The position numbers were made by a program, and so were the translations under genes. A stretch of 64,000 nt of DNA from PCPOR2b sp965220385 (lineage in GTDB: Bacteria > Poribacteria > WGA-4E > PCPOR2b), in the NCBI GenBank assembly GCA_965220385.1, contig OZ244825.1, forward strand, positions 5,456,001 to 5,520,000, given 5' to 3'. Below are positions 36,509 through 45,985 of this stretch, piece by piece; the stretch's first letter is position 1; the number at the start of each line of letters is the position of its first letter. The notes beneath the pieces are model-generated. The model did no database searches. It was not told the DNA's origin and was given only the letters and a program-made list of their open reading frames with translations.

Positions 36509-37468
36509 ATGGCAACGAATCAAACGAGAGTCGGACTCGCCCGAACTGGCGAACGACGGCAAAATGTTTTCACCGCCCTAGACCTTGTGCGCGACGATGT
36601 CACCCCCAAGCTGCGTGAACAGGTGATGTTGAAGCCGAATTTCCTGTCCAGCACAAATCAGCTCGCCTCGACACACGTTGACGCTATCCGTGGCGCGATT
36701 GATTTCTTGTTGACTGTGCCAGAACCACCGAAAGAGATTATCATCGCAGAGGGTGCTAACCAAGCGTTTTCGGGAGAAGCTTTCGATAACTTCGGTTACA
36801 GATCTTTGCTCGACGAATATGCTATTCCAATTCAGCTTGTAGACCTGCATCAGGATGAGGATTGGGAAGAAACCCCTGTCGTGCTTGCTGATCGCAGCGA
36901 AGTGCCTGTGCGGATGCCCAAAACTGTGCTCGATTGCCCATGTGCGATTTCAGTGGCAGTTGCAAAGACGCACGATGTCGATGTGGTGACGCTTGCCCTC
37001 AAAAACATGATCATGGGAACGCTGCATCTCAAAGATCGCATCAAAATGCACGGCTACCACAGCCATGCCGATCGGGAACTGCCACGCGAGGCGCAAACGT
37101 TGAACATCAACCTGATTCGCCTATCCCGCTATCTGTCCCCTGACATCGCTCTCATTGACGGTACCCTCGGTTTGCAGGGCAACGGCCCCGGAGGCACAGA
37201 TTCTATTCCGCTCGGAATTGCTGTCGCCAGTGCGGATGTGTTCGCTGCGGACGCTGTTACTGCAAAAACAATGGGATTTGAACCGTTGGAGATTGGTCTG
37301 TTTCACTATGCTAATGAGATGGGCTATGGAGTAGCGGATCTTGAGCAGATTGATGTATTAGGCACACCTATTGGTGAGGTTGTCAAACCTTTCAAGCCAC
37401 ACGAAACGACACCGCTTCAATTTCAATGGCAGGAAGCCGACGCAGCGCACTATTTGAATGCAGGTTAA
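36509..37468 (+). CDS. DUF362 domain-containing protein
   Basis: About 319 residues from the ATG at 36509, which follows AAGGAGGATATC; an upstream in-frame GTG extension with a CGKC motif is not used (see rejected). Sequence features: VMLKPNFLSST, IIAEGANQAFSG, and AVAKTHDVDVVTLALKNMIM with a conserved Lys. DUF362 proteins are found with iron-sulfur or reductase domains in anaerobes and with quinone-like redox systems, but the role of this stand-alone form is unknown. Confidence 0.82.
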   Translation: MATNQTRVGLARTGERRQNVFTALDLVRDDVTPKLREQVMLKPNFLSSTNQLASTHVDAIRGAIDFLLTVPEPPKEIIIAEGANQAFSGEAFDNFGYRSLLDEYAIPIQLVDLHQDEDWEETPVVLADRSEVPVRMPKTVLDCPCAISVAVAKTHDVDVVTLALKNMIMGTLHLKDRIKMHGYHSHADRELPREAQTLNINLIRLSRYLSPDIALIDGTLGLQGNGPGGTDSIPLGIAVASADVFAADAVTAKTMGFEPLEIGLFHYANEMGYGVADLEQIDVLGTPIGEVVKPFKPHETTPLQFQWQEADAAHYLNAG

Positions 37469-37526
37469 TAGGCATTTATCCACCGGTTTGGATTTGGCAG
37501 GCTAGTACGCTACCAACGATACAGGG

Positions 37527-38954
37527 CTAGGCCCGAAACTGTATGGCGTACAGGTCTGCCGCTGCCATAACAAAGCGAAGACGGATTGCCCTACCAGCCA
37601 GTGACCCGACATCGCTGCCCCTCTCCCATCTGACAACCCGCTCAATTTCGTCACCATAAATCTCAACGCATTGTGATAACTGATATCCATCAATTGGTTG
37701 TCCCTCCGCGTCTTGAATTTCGAGACGTAACCCTCCCGTCACAGATGTTACATAATTTAGAACCAACCTGTTTCCTTCAAAAACCAACGGCTTGGTAACA
37801 AATTCGCCCCCGGCATAGGGCGCATTGACCGAAACAAATCCGTCAGTGCGGAGTGTGCCACGTCGTAGGCGGATAGATGGACGCTTGTAATGCTCTATAT
37901 AATAGACTGACATTTCCGCTGGTCCCGTTGGAACAACCCCTACACCGATGTACAAATTCCGGTCTGTCCAGTTGTCGGAATCGAGACCAAGCCCCAAGAA
38001 TGGCTCCATAAAACGCCGATCCCAGTGCACACCATCTCGGCTGCTCATAAACACGCTTTCCGAAAGGCCATTGTCTTTCCAATCCTCATGGAACTTGCGG
38101 TCAGGGACAAAGCGTTTGGGAAACATTAGATAGATATGAGGGGCGCGGAAATACTGCGTACAAGCATTTTTATAAAGATGTTCCGTAGGCGAGTCTCCCA
38201 AGTCAATAAACTCCGGATTGGACCACTGACGAAAATCATCTGAAACGCTCCTTCGAATAGCTCGGATGCCTGTTCCAGCTTGCCGATCCCGTTCCACGAG
38301 AACTCCGATCGGATCGGAGGAATCCCGATGGATTGGGAGCGGTATCCAACCCCGCATATATGCCACATATCGGCTTTGCAACGTATCCCAGAACGCAATA
38401 TTGTGAGAATCAAACATCGGCCACCGGTCATTTGGTGCTACCAAAATTGGATCTTGATCCAGTGTCTGCCAGTGCACGCCATCTGGAGAGGTGAACCCCC
38501 GCAAAGTCGCTCGTGTGTCTATTGGTGCGCCGACCCCGATGGCTTTATAGCGTTCTGAATCCGGCGTCTTCGGGTTGCCGTCCTTGAAAACACATAAGGC
38601 TTTTGCATCGCTCCCTTGGAGGACTATGTTGTTTTCCCTATTCCCATTGAACTCAAAGATTCCCAGCGTCGGGCGTTCCCAATGCACACCATCGTCGCTT
38701 TCCGCGTAAGCTGTACATTGATCTTCCCATGTCGATTCCGAGCCGCACCCCCGATACCACAGCCGATAACGGTCACCCTCTTTCATCACCACCGGATCAT
38801 AACTTATCGATCCTTCCCACAGTCGATTGAACTCAAGGACGACCTCTTGAGGGATGGGACTGTGCATTTGAAGGTCAACGCCATTCATCTCCTCGATAAG
38901 CCAATCATCTACAAACAACTCCAGCCTTGAATTGATGTTTCGTACTCCAGCCAT
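37527..38954 (-). CDS. Putative glycoside hydrolase, five-bladed beta-propeller type
   Basis: 475 residues. Repeated blades with motifs such as YDPVVMKEGDRYRLWYRG, YAESDDGVHWERP, GFTSPDGVHWQTL and FMSSRDGVHWDRR. Such SPDGVHW repeats are typical of GH32/GH43/GH68-like propellers. No signal peptide, so cytoplasmic or unrecognised. The C-terminal 100 residues look like a beta-sandwich. Substrate unknown; candidate for release of sugars used by the neighbouring isomerases and oxidoreductases. Confidence 0.65.
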   Translation of the reverse strand: MAGVRNINSRLELFVDDWLIEEMNGVDLQMHSPIPQEVVLEFNRLWEGSISYDPVVMKEGDRYRLWYRGCGSESTWEDQCTAYAESDDGVHWERPTLGIFEFNGNRENNIVLQGSDAKALCVFKDGNPKTPDSERYKAIGVGAPIDTRATLRGFTSPDGVHWQTLDQDPILVAPNDRWPMFDSHNIAFWDTLQSRYVAYMRGWIPLPIHRDSSDPIGVLVERDRQAGTGIRAIRRSVSDDFRQWSNPEFIDLGDSPTEHLYKNACTQYFRAPHIYLMFPKRFVPDRKFHEDWKDNGLSESVFMSSRDGVHWDRRFMEPFLGLGLDSDNWTDRNLYIGVGVVPTGPAEMSVYYIEHYKRPSIRLRRGTLRTDGFVSVNAPYAGGEFVTKPLVFEGNRLVLNYVTSVTGGLRLEIQDAEGQPIDGYQLSQCVEIYGDEIERVVRWERGSDVGSLAGRAIRLRFVMAAADLYAIQFRA

Positions 38955-38976
38955 TTATCCTCTCCAGTTGTTTTGA

Positions 38977-39137
38977 TATGGTGAATTATAGAAATAAGTA
39001 GACATTACTCATAACTCCGACCTTCGAGGGGTTTCCAAAGTCCCCCTGACAAGTGGTACATCCCGGTTTATCGGGGGCGGGATTTAGGGGGTTGGCTGTG
39101 CAGTGGAGATGTCTAAGTAATTGTAAAATCTACCATA
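38977..39137. mobile_element. MITE copy B, 161 bp
   Basis: Same ends, length and palindromic centre as copy A at 5015-5175, in the same orientation, with scattered differences mostly in positions 25-60. It sits between the propeller glycosidase gene and the matrixin-TPR gene, ending 7 bp before the stop codon of the latter. Confidence 0.75.
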
Positions 39138-39143
39138 TATCTC

Positions 39144-41498
39144 CTAATTTCCATCATCAAACAACTCTTCAACGCTCAAACTATCGGCGTCCAACTCCTC
39201 AATCCAACCCATAACGTCTCTTATCTGCTGACGTGCATTCTTTTCTTGTAATGCCAATATCAGCCGTCTACCAGCATCTCTCAGTGCAATTCTTACTTCC
39301 GTCGCTGTCGGTGCTATCTCTATCGCTGCACGGTATTCCCTTACAGCGTCCAAAACCTCGTCGCGACCAATATAACAAACGACGAGGCTATTTCGCGCAC
39401 GGGCGAGCCGGTTTTTAATGTGTGGTGAGTGCCGGTCGTCCACAAACTGTCGCTCAAATTGAGATTCAATTGACAACAGATTTTGGAAAGCGAGGTTGTT
39501 TGTCGGTATCAGAGCCAAGGCGGATTCAAAAGCTACTAACGCTAAAATCGGCTGCTTTCTCAACAGATAAAGATAACCAATCGTGTTATAAACTTCTGCG
39601 CTTTTTGACGATGGATCAATCTTTTCAAACTCGGTAAGCGCAGCGGTATATTTTCTCTGATTCATAAGCGCGTTTCCACGCGCAATGTGTAGATTTTTTG
39701 AGATACTTTCTGCCTCCAAACTTTGGGGCGCGTCGTCCAAAAGCCTTGCCAGTTCCGTTTCGGCACTTACGAAGTCACCAGCACGTTGATAGGTGTTGAT
39801 AAGGCTCAATCGGAGATTTACCTGTTTAGGAGACAGCGCAAGTGCAAGTCGTAACTGATCTATTGCTTCACGGTAACGTTCCTGAGCGTCGAGATGTTGT
39901 GCATAATGGTGATAGGCAGTGACAAGATTCTTGCGGGATTGACCATCATCAGGCTTCGCGGTAAACGCCGATTGGAACGCCCCTATCGCTTGCGGATATG
40001 CCTCTTTTTTGAGGTACAGTTCACCAAGTAGACTGTGTGCATCGGCATCGGCATCCACCTGAATAAGTTGGAGATAGGCATCAATTGCCTTGTTGATATG
40101 CCCTAATTTACGGTGCGTGTTGGCGCGTTTCCACAAAACATCCACTAAATTTGCATACGCAATATTTAGCGTTGGATTCAGTTGTAACGCTTCCTGATAT
40201 GCAGCAATCGCCTCCTCCCAACGCCGGGCGCCCGTCAACTCTACACCGTAGTTACTCAAGTACCCCGCGAGATTCTGTTTGATTTCCAAGTCAGCGGGAT
40301 CGAATTCAAATGCCTTTCGATATTGCGCGATGGCATTTTTAAGATCACCGTCCTTGGCATAACCATCGCCCATAAGGCGGTACAAAATTGCATCATCAGG
40401 CTTGAATTGGAGTGCTTCATCGAAATGTGACGCCGCTTCATTATACGCGCCAAGGTTCAGAGCCTTAATTCCGCGTTCTCGAAATATTTGATAGAGATTA
40501 TTGCGAGGCGTCGGATCGTAGGGGTTCATTTCGAGCGATTTGCGGAAGGCGTCTATGGACCGGTCAATCTCTCCATTCCGATAATACATCACGCCGATCG
40601 TGTTGTATTCATTGGAGGAAGGTAGCTGCTCAAGTGTACCTTCAAGCAGATCGACAGCCTGTTGGGAGAGCCCAACTTTCTGGTAGACTTGTAGGAGGGT
40701 TTCTCGCGCTGGATGGTAATTTGGTTTTATTTCAAGACAGGATCTGAAGCTCGCAACAGCTAGCTCGGTATCTCCTCTGTCCTTGTAGATCGTCCCTAAC
40801 AGGTAATGCATACGTGCATCTGCCGGGTTGATTTTGAGCTGCTTTTTCAAGGCGTCAAGCGCAACGTCATGTTGAGGAGTGTTGTGCGGTGTGGCGTAGA
40901 CTTTCAGCAATGTTGCGCGATCCCGCGCAGTTGGACGTTGCGCGATTGATGATCCAAAACTTACATCAAGCGGGTCAGGGCTATGTCCCCACAGTCCGAT
41001 AGCGTGTCCAAACTCATGCAGGCAGAGCGTCCGAATCTCTTCTTTCGAGAGTCTGGACTCCGCGGAGGGCTTAGGCAGCGAAAGAATAATTTCGACCGAG
41101 AAATCCTCGGCTCCGATCCTATCGGAGTCCTCGCCACGTGGGACGCGGTGGCGTGTGAGTTCAGCTCTGCCATAGGTCATATCTGTCTGCTCTGACCCGC
41201 TGTATCCCCAACGTACCCAGATATCAGCATCCTCGCTCGCTTGCGATTCCTGAAACTGAACTTTACCGTAGGAAGCCACTTCCCACTGCCGCATCGCATG
41301 CCGTAACGCGGAGAGATATTCCTCCGTCTGCAACGCCGAAGCGATGTAAACAGTGATCGGCATTTCGACAAAACGGGTAATCCTGCCGTGAGAGAAGACC
41401 GTAATCTGATCGTAATAGTTGTCAGCCAAAGCTGAGAGGGCGGAGATCAGAAACATGGCAGAGAGAACGATGCCTCGGAGTGAGTCATGAGTTTTCAT
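39144..41498 (-). CDS. Secreted matrixin-like metallopeptidase fused to TPR repeats
   Basis: 784 residues. Signal peptide at about 1-26, then a metzincin domain with the zinc motif HEFGHAIGLWGHS at 161-173 (HExxHxxG plus a third His), then some 12-14 TPR units from about 205 to 740. The downstream Met-turn region reads DPLDVSFG, with Ser where matrixins have Met, so activity is not certain. TPR units could present substrates or anchor the protease. Long intact frame, no evidence of decay. Confidence 0.88.
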   Translation of the reverse strand: MKTHDSLRGIVLSAMFLISALSALADNYYDQITVFSHGRITRFVEMPITVYIASALQTEEYLSALRHAMRQWEVASYGKVQFQESQASEDADIWVRWGYSGSEQTDMTYGRAELTRHRVPRGEDSDRIGAEDFSVEIILSLPKPSAESRLSKEEIRTLCLHEFGHAIGLWGHSPDPLDVSFGSSIAQRPTARDRATLLKVYATPHNTPQHDVALDALKKQLKINPADARMHYLLGTIYKDRGDTELAVASFRSCLEIKPNYHPARETLLQVYQKVGLSQQAVDLLEGTLEQLPSSNEYNTIGVMYYRNGEIDRSIDAFRKSLEMNPYDPTPRNNLYQIFRERGIKALNLGAYNEAASHFDEALQFKPDDAILYRLMGDGYAKDGDLKNAIAQYRKAFEFDPADLEIKQNLAGYLSNYGVELTGARRWEEAIAAYQEALQLNPTLNIAYANLVDVLWKRANTHRKLGHINKAIDAYLQLIQVDADADAHSLLGELYLKKEAYPQAIGAFQSAFTAKPDDGQSRKNLVTAYHHYAQHLDAQERYREAIDQLRLALALSPKQVNLRLSLINTYQRAGDFVSAETELARLLDDAPQSLEAESISKNLHIARGNALMNQRKYTAALTEFEKIDPSSKSAEVYNTIGYLYLLRKQPILALVAFESALALIPTNNLAFQNLLSIESQFERQFVDDRHSPHIKNRLARARNSLVVCYIGRDEVLDAVREYRAAIEIAPTATEVRIALRDAGRRLILALQEKNARQQIRDVMGWIEELDADSLSVEELFDDGN

Positions 41499-41548
41499 CT
41501 GACTTTGTCCTTGTGGAGTTGGACTTGCACACCTAAGTCAATCGCCAA

Positions 41549-44086
41549 TCACCGTTTCATTCGTAGGCTGTTGGCAACGACAGTTACACTGCTGAAAGCC
41601 ATAGCGAGGGCAGCCAACACCGGGTGCAGGGAACGTAAAACCATCGGTAGGAAGGTGAACGGGTGCAGCACACCCGCCGCCACCGGGATAAGGAGGACGT
41701 TGTAGAAAAATGCCCAAAACAGATTCTGCCTGATGACTCGCATTGTCGATTTGCTGAGAGCAATCGCTTGTGGTACGGACCGGAGATCGCCGCTTATCAA
41801 GGTAACATCAGCCGCCTCCATTGCTACGTCAGTGCCTGTGCCGATGGCGATGCCCACATCTGCCTGAGCCAACGCCGGTGCGTCGTTGATGCCGTCACCA
41901 ACCATCGCTACGCGTCCGGGAGCCTGAGATTTCTGCTCAATTTCCATTTGTAGCTTCTCTACTGCTGCTGCCTTGTCTCCCGGCAAAACTTCGGCAAAGA
42001 TCCTGTCAATTCCGAGCGCATTACCAATACTTTCCGCCGTAGCCCGGTTATCGCCGGTGACCATCATCACCTGCAAGCCCAGACGGTGCATCTGATCAAT
42101 AGCCTCCTTGGAACCCGGTTTGATGGTATCTGCCACGGCAATCAATCCAGCAGCTTTGCCATCAATAGCGACCCAGATCACACTCTTTGGGCGCGTCTGC
42201 AACCTTGTAGCTTCAATCCCCAAACCGTTGAGATCAACATTTTGCTCACTCATCATTTTAAGGTTGCCCAAGACAACTTGGTGCTCCTCAACCTGAGCGA
42301 TCGCTCCATGTCCAGCTAAGGCTTCAAATCGGGCAGGTTCTGCCGGTGACAGTCCGCGTGCCTCTGCCGCCTGAACGATGGCATTGCCGATCGGGTGTTC
42401 GCTTCCCCGTTCTGCCGAGGCAGCCAGCCATAGGAGCGCAGCCGCCTCTTGCTGCATCTCTCTCGCCTCCTCCCCAGTCTCTGGGTGAGGTTCCAGTGTC
42501 TTAGCGATAACATTTGAGGTATTACTCTCCGCAACCACTATATCCGTCACCGATGGCTCGCCTGTTGTAATCGTGCCGGTCTTATCGAGGATGACCACCT
42601 TGAGCGAATGAGCGAGTTCTAATGCCTTGCTATCTTTGAAAAGGATGCCCTGCTCGGCCCCTTTGCTTGTGCCGACCATAATGGCGGTCGGTGTGGCTAA
42701 TCCGAGTGCACAAGGGCAGGCGATGACCAACACCGCTACCATCCGAATCAGCGACGGTGTAAAACCAGCATCTACGGCAAACCACCAGACCAGCAGAGTG
42801 AGAGCTGCAATCGCAATAACGGTGGGCACAAAAACGCTTGCGACCCGATCGGCGAGACGCTGAATTGGTGCTTTACTCCCTTGCGCTTCTTGGACGAGTC
42901 GGATGATCTGTGCGAGCGCGGTTTCTGCGCCAACCTTGTGCGCTTCAAACTTGAACCTTCCCTGCTTATTGACGGTTGCGCCAATTACTGGATCACCCGC
43001 TCGCTTATCCACCGGTATGCTCTCTCCAGTGAGCATACTCTCATCAACAGTGGAATTGCCCTCGATGATAACTCCGTCAACGGGGATCCTCTCTCCCGGT
43101 CGTACAACCACCGCGTCGCCGACCGCTACCCGCTCAATAGGAATATCAATCTCTTCGCCGTTCCGGATCACACGGGCTGTTTTCGCCTGCAGCTCCATCA
43201 ATTCTTTAATGGCAGCCCCGGCCCGGTTCTTCGCTCGGACCTCTAACAGTTTGCCGAGTTTGATGAGAGTGATGATGACCGCTGCGGTTTCAAAATAGAC
43301 GTGGCTGCCCAAGGCAGTGCTGCCTAATGTCAATGCAACCGTAACGGGCACACTATAAAAGAATGCTGCGGACGAACCCATTGCAACCAACACGTCCATG
43401 TTGGCAGCACCGTTGCGCAATGCTTTGAAGCCGCCCGTGTAATAATCCCTCCCCACGTAAAATTGCACCGGTACGGCAAGAGCAAACATCAACCAGTTGC
43501 CCCAGAGAGCGTCAGACCAAGTTCCCAGCATCCCAAAATCACGCCCCATACTAAAGAGGAAGAGTGGGAGAGAGAAAACGACCCCAGTCCAAAACTCGCG
43601 CCTCTGTTCGTGCATTTCAGCTTCGCGGACAGCCTGCTCGGTATCTACAAGTTGGTCGGGATCCGGTTCAACAACACCGTAGCCTACCCCTTCAATAGCA
43701 GCGATGAGATCGGTGGGGGTCACCTGCCCCGGGATGTACGCTATCTGTGCCTTCTCCGTAGCAAAATTTACAGCTGCGGAGACAACGCCCGGTTGCATCT
43801 TGTTAAGCGCCTTTTCGACGGTTGATGCACAGTTGACGCAATGCATCCCCGTGATAGGCAATTCAACCTCATACGTCGCTACCCCGAAGCCAATATTCTT
43901 AATTTTCTCAACGATAGCACCCTCATCCAACACAGATGGGTTGAACGTAACCGCTGCTTTCTCTGTAGCATAATTGACATTCGCCGTCCCCACACCGTCC
44001 AGTTTACCCAACTCGCGTGCGATAGTGTCTGAACAGTTTGTGCAGTGCATTCCTGTTATGGGCAGTGTGACCTGTTTTTCCGTCAT
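41549..44086 (-). CDS. copA: Copper-translocating P1B-type ATPase
   Basis: 845 residues from the ATG at 44086, preceded by GGGAGGAGAG; an upstream in-frame start ten residues earlier lacks this. Two N-terminal HMA domains with GMHCTNC and GMHCVNC, the intramembrane metal motif CPC (VIACPCALGLATPT), DKTGT phosphorylation site and GDGINDAPALAQADVGIAI. Exports Cu(I) from the cytoplasm. No copper-responsive regulator is adjacent; the upstream region is MITE copy C. Confidence 0.95.
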   Translation of the reverse strand: MTEKQVTLPITGMHCTNCSDTIARELGKLDGVGTANVNYATEKAAVTFNPSVLDEGAIVEKIKNIGFGVATYEVELPITGMHCVNCASTVEKALNKMQPGVVSAAVNFATEKAQIAYIPGQVTPTDLIAAIEGVGYGVVEPDPDQLVDTEQAVREAEMHEQRREFWTGVVFSLPLFLFSMGRDFGMLGTWSDALWGNWLMFALAVPVQFYVGRDYYTGGFKALRNGAANMDVLVAMGSSAAFFYSVPVTVALTLGSTALGSHVYFETAAVIITLIKLGKLLEVRAKNRAGAAIKELMELQAKTARVIRNGEEIDIPIERVAVGDAVVVRPGERIPVDGVIIEGNSTVDESMLTGESIPVDKRAGDPVIGATVNKQGRFKFEAHKVGAETALAQIIRLVQEAQGSKAPIQRLADRVASVFVPTVIAIAALTLLVWWFAVDAGFTPSLIRMVAVLVIACPCALGLATPTAIMVGTSKGAEQGILFKDSKALELAHSLKVVILDKTGTITTGEPSVTDIVVAESNTSNVIAKTLEPHPETGEEAREMQQEAAALLWLAASAERGSEHPIGNAIVQAAEARGLSPAEPARFEALAGHGAIAQVEEHQVVLGNLKMMSEQNVDLNGLGIEATRLQTRPKSVIWVAIDGKAAGLIAVADTIKPGSKEAIDQMHRLGLQVMMVTGDNRATAESIGNALGIDRIFAEVLPGDKAAAVEKLQMEIEQKSQAPGRVAMVGDGINDAPALAQADVGIAIGTGTDVAMEAADVTLISGDLRSVPQAIALSKSTMRVIRQNLFWAFFYNVLLIPVAAGVLHPFTFLPMVLRSLHPVLAALAMAFSSVTVVANSLRMKR

Positions 44087-44117
44087 AGGGCTCTCCTCCC
44101 ACATTCCTAGGGGCATT

Positions 44118-44641
44118 TATGGTAGATTTTAGAATTATTTGGACACTCCAAATGTACTGCCAACCCCCTAAATCCCGCTCCCGATAGATCCGGAAGTACC
44201 GGAGGGGTAACCGGTGCGGATTGTCTGAATCGCAGATTAACACGGATTTAGGGATTACGCAGATTAAAAAACGGGGCTCATGTAAAAACGGAGTGCAAAA
44301 CGCGAATCGAAATCGTAGGGGCGGGGTCTCCCCGCCCGTGGCACATCCCGATTTATAGGGGCAGTCCGTAAGGGGCCGATAAATCGAGATCAGGGTTGGG
44401 GGACCCAACCCCTACGAAGATTCGGTGGCTGTTGCACTAATTCTTAACATGAGCGAAAAACGGAAGCCGGACGCAGCGGATGTGTATTTGCTGTTAGCCC
44501 CAGCGGGGCGACATGTTTATAGAATACCGGAGCCACCATACACCAAAGCCCCAGTTTTGAATCCCGATTTATCGGGGCGGGGCGACATGTGAAAACGTAA
44601 GCGTGATTGGTAATGTCCACTTATTTCTCTAATTCACCATA
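44118..44641. mobile_element. Expanded MITE copy C, about 524 bp, inverted orientation
   Basis: Starts TATGGTAGATTTTAGAATTA and ends CTCTAATTCACCATA, i.e. the same ends as copies A and B in the opposite orientation. The outer 30-70 bp match; the interior has gained about 360 bp with other repeats, including a GGGCGGGG palindrome and a stretch with TTGTCTGAATCGCAGATTAA. Either the site of nested insertions or a larger parent-like element without a transposase. It lies directly upstream of copA. Confidence 0.6.
44319..44337. repeat. Palindromic repeat GGGCGGGG/CCCCGCCC
   Basis: Eight-bp perfect stem with a TCT loop, inside MITE copy C. The same stem recurs at 45529-45547. Confidence 0.65.
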
Positions 44642-44883
44642 GTTTTCCGTTTTGTCTCATCGCCCCACTGATTGTACTCGCCCGTTCTCTCCGCACCTAG
44701 TAGGCGGGGCATCTTGCCCCGCAGTTTGTAGTAGCGCAATTCATTGCGCGTTGTTATGCCGGTTGTCGTGGGTATCTTTTATCCGTGATTCAGACAATAA
44801 TATAGGAGAATTAAATGATTCTACACATTGCAGTGGGGGATTGACACGGCATCCGTTCTGATTATCTCATCAGTCCGGCTATA
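44642..44883. repeat. Repeat-rich intergenic stretch downstream of leuD
   Basis: Contains hairpins GCGGGGC/GCCCCGC at 44704-44722 and GCGCAAT/ATTGCGC at 44734-44749, and near 44780 ATCCGTGATTCAGACAATAA, the inverted counterpart of the TTGTCTGAATC segment at about 44222 in MITE copy C. No gene seen. Confidence 0.55.
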
Positions 44884-45474
44884 CTAAGTTCCAATTCGTC
44901 CTTCATACGCTGAAATTCGCTCATCAAACTGCAATGTCCAGCCAATTTCATCCAATCCATTCAACAAACAGTACTTCTCAAAATCGCCAATTTCAAAGGC
45001 GTGTGAGGTGCCGTCAGGTTGAATTACCTGCTGCGCTTCCAAATCAACCATCAACCTGTAGTCCTCTTGTTCTTCAATCTGTTCCATCAGGTCTGCGGTT
45101 ACATCGTCCGGTAGAGCGATGGGTAGGAGGCCATTTTTGTAACAATTGTTACGAAAGATGTCCGCGAACGAAGGCGCGATAACCGCCTTGAACCCATACT
45201 GTTGCAACGCCCACGGCGCATGTTCCCGCGAACTGCCACAGCCAAAGTTCGCTCCAGCGACCAGAATGCTCGCATCCTGATAGCGGGGATCGTTCAGGAC
45301 AAAGTCCGGGTTGGCATCGCCATTGTCCCGAAAACGCCAGTCGTAGAACAGGAACTGTCCAAAACCGGTGCGCTCTATCCGTTTGAGAAACTGCTTAGGA
45401 ATAATCTGATCGGTATCTACATTCAACCGATTCAACGGTGCTACAAGTCCAACATGTTCTTTAAATGCTTCCAT
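44884..45474 (-). CDS. leuD: 3-isopropylmalate dehydratase small subunit
   Basis: About 196 residues from the ATG at 45474 (ribosome binding site AAGGAGATAC). Features: NVDTDQIIPKQFLKRIER near the N-terminus and VAGANFGCGSSREHAPWALQ, the signature of the aconitase-superfamily swivel domain in LeuD. Works with LeuC to isomerise 2- and 3-isopropylmalate in leucine synthesis. leuC is not in the window, which is a little unusual. Confidence 0.93.
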   Translation of the reverse strand: MEAFKEHVGLVAPLNRLNVDTDQIIPKQFLKRIERTGFGQFLFYDWRFRDNGDANPDFVLNDPRYQDASILVAGANFGCGSSREHAPWALQQYGFKAVIAPSFADIFRNNCYKNGLLPIALPDDVTADLMEQIEEQEDYRLMVDLEAQQVIQPDGTSHAFEIGDFEKYCLLNGLDEIGWTLQFDERISAYEGRIGT

Positions 45475-45528
45475 TGTTTGTATCTCCTTCAAAAGTATCT
45501 GTGATAATTAGCCTAAGTTTTCCTGCAG

Positions 45529-45547
45529 GGGCGGGGAAACCCCGCCC
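45529..45547. repeat. Palindromic repeat GGGCGGGG/CCCCGCCC
   Basis: Eight-bp perfect stem with an AAA loop, 54 bp upstream of leuD. Same stem as at 44319. Confidence 0.65.
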
Positions 45548-45643
45548 GTCAAGTGCTTAATCCTTCACTCCAGTTGCTTTGGATCCCGATCTCATCGGGC
45601 TGCACCAATGTTGACTCAATTTTCAAATGTCAACACGCCCTAG

Positions 45644-45985
45644 CTATCTGATTGCCTCAATTCGGTCCTGATATACATCAATCAGCTTATGATCCACTAT
45701 CAATACTTCGATTTCCGCCCAAACACTGGCTAAAAACGCTTGGAAAACGTGCTGCCGCATATTTCCAAAACGCAAATGAACAACCTTTGGTGGAGAAACA
45801 TCAACCATAAGCCGATCCGAGAAATCAACGTCCTTGGTAACAATTGCTAAATCCTTCTGCTTTGCATATTGCCAAATTTGCGTATCACTTGGGCTTTTGC
45901 CCAAAATCGAAACATGGATTACAGGGAAAGTAGGCGTGAATCGGAGGTTAGCGGGTAGGTTTTCATCAAATAAAAAGCCGTTCAT
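45644..45985 (-). CDS. DUF5615 PIN-like putative toxin
   Basis: 113 residues. Begins MNGFLFDENLPANL with the first acidic pair of the PIN-like fold and continues VTKDVDFSDR, the second acidic cluster. DUF5615 proteins are Mut7-C/PIN-like putative nucleases found beside DUF433 genes, as here. The start overlaps the end of the DUF433 gene by 4 bp (ATGA), so they are translationally coupled. Confidence 0.85.
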   Translation of the reverse strand: MNGFLFDENLPANLRFTPTFPVIHVSILGKSPSDTQIWQYAKQKDLAIVTKDVDFSDRLMVDVSPPKVVHLRFGNMRQHVFQAFLASVWAEIEVLIVDHKLIDVYQDRIEAIR

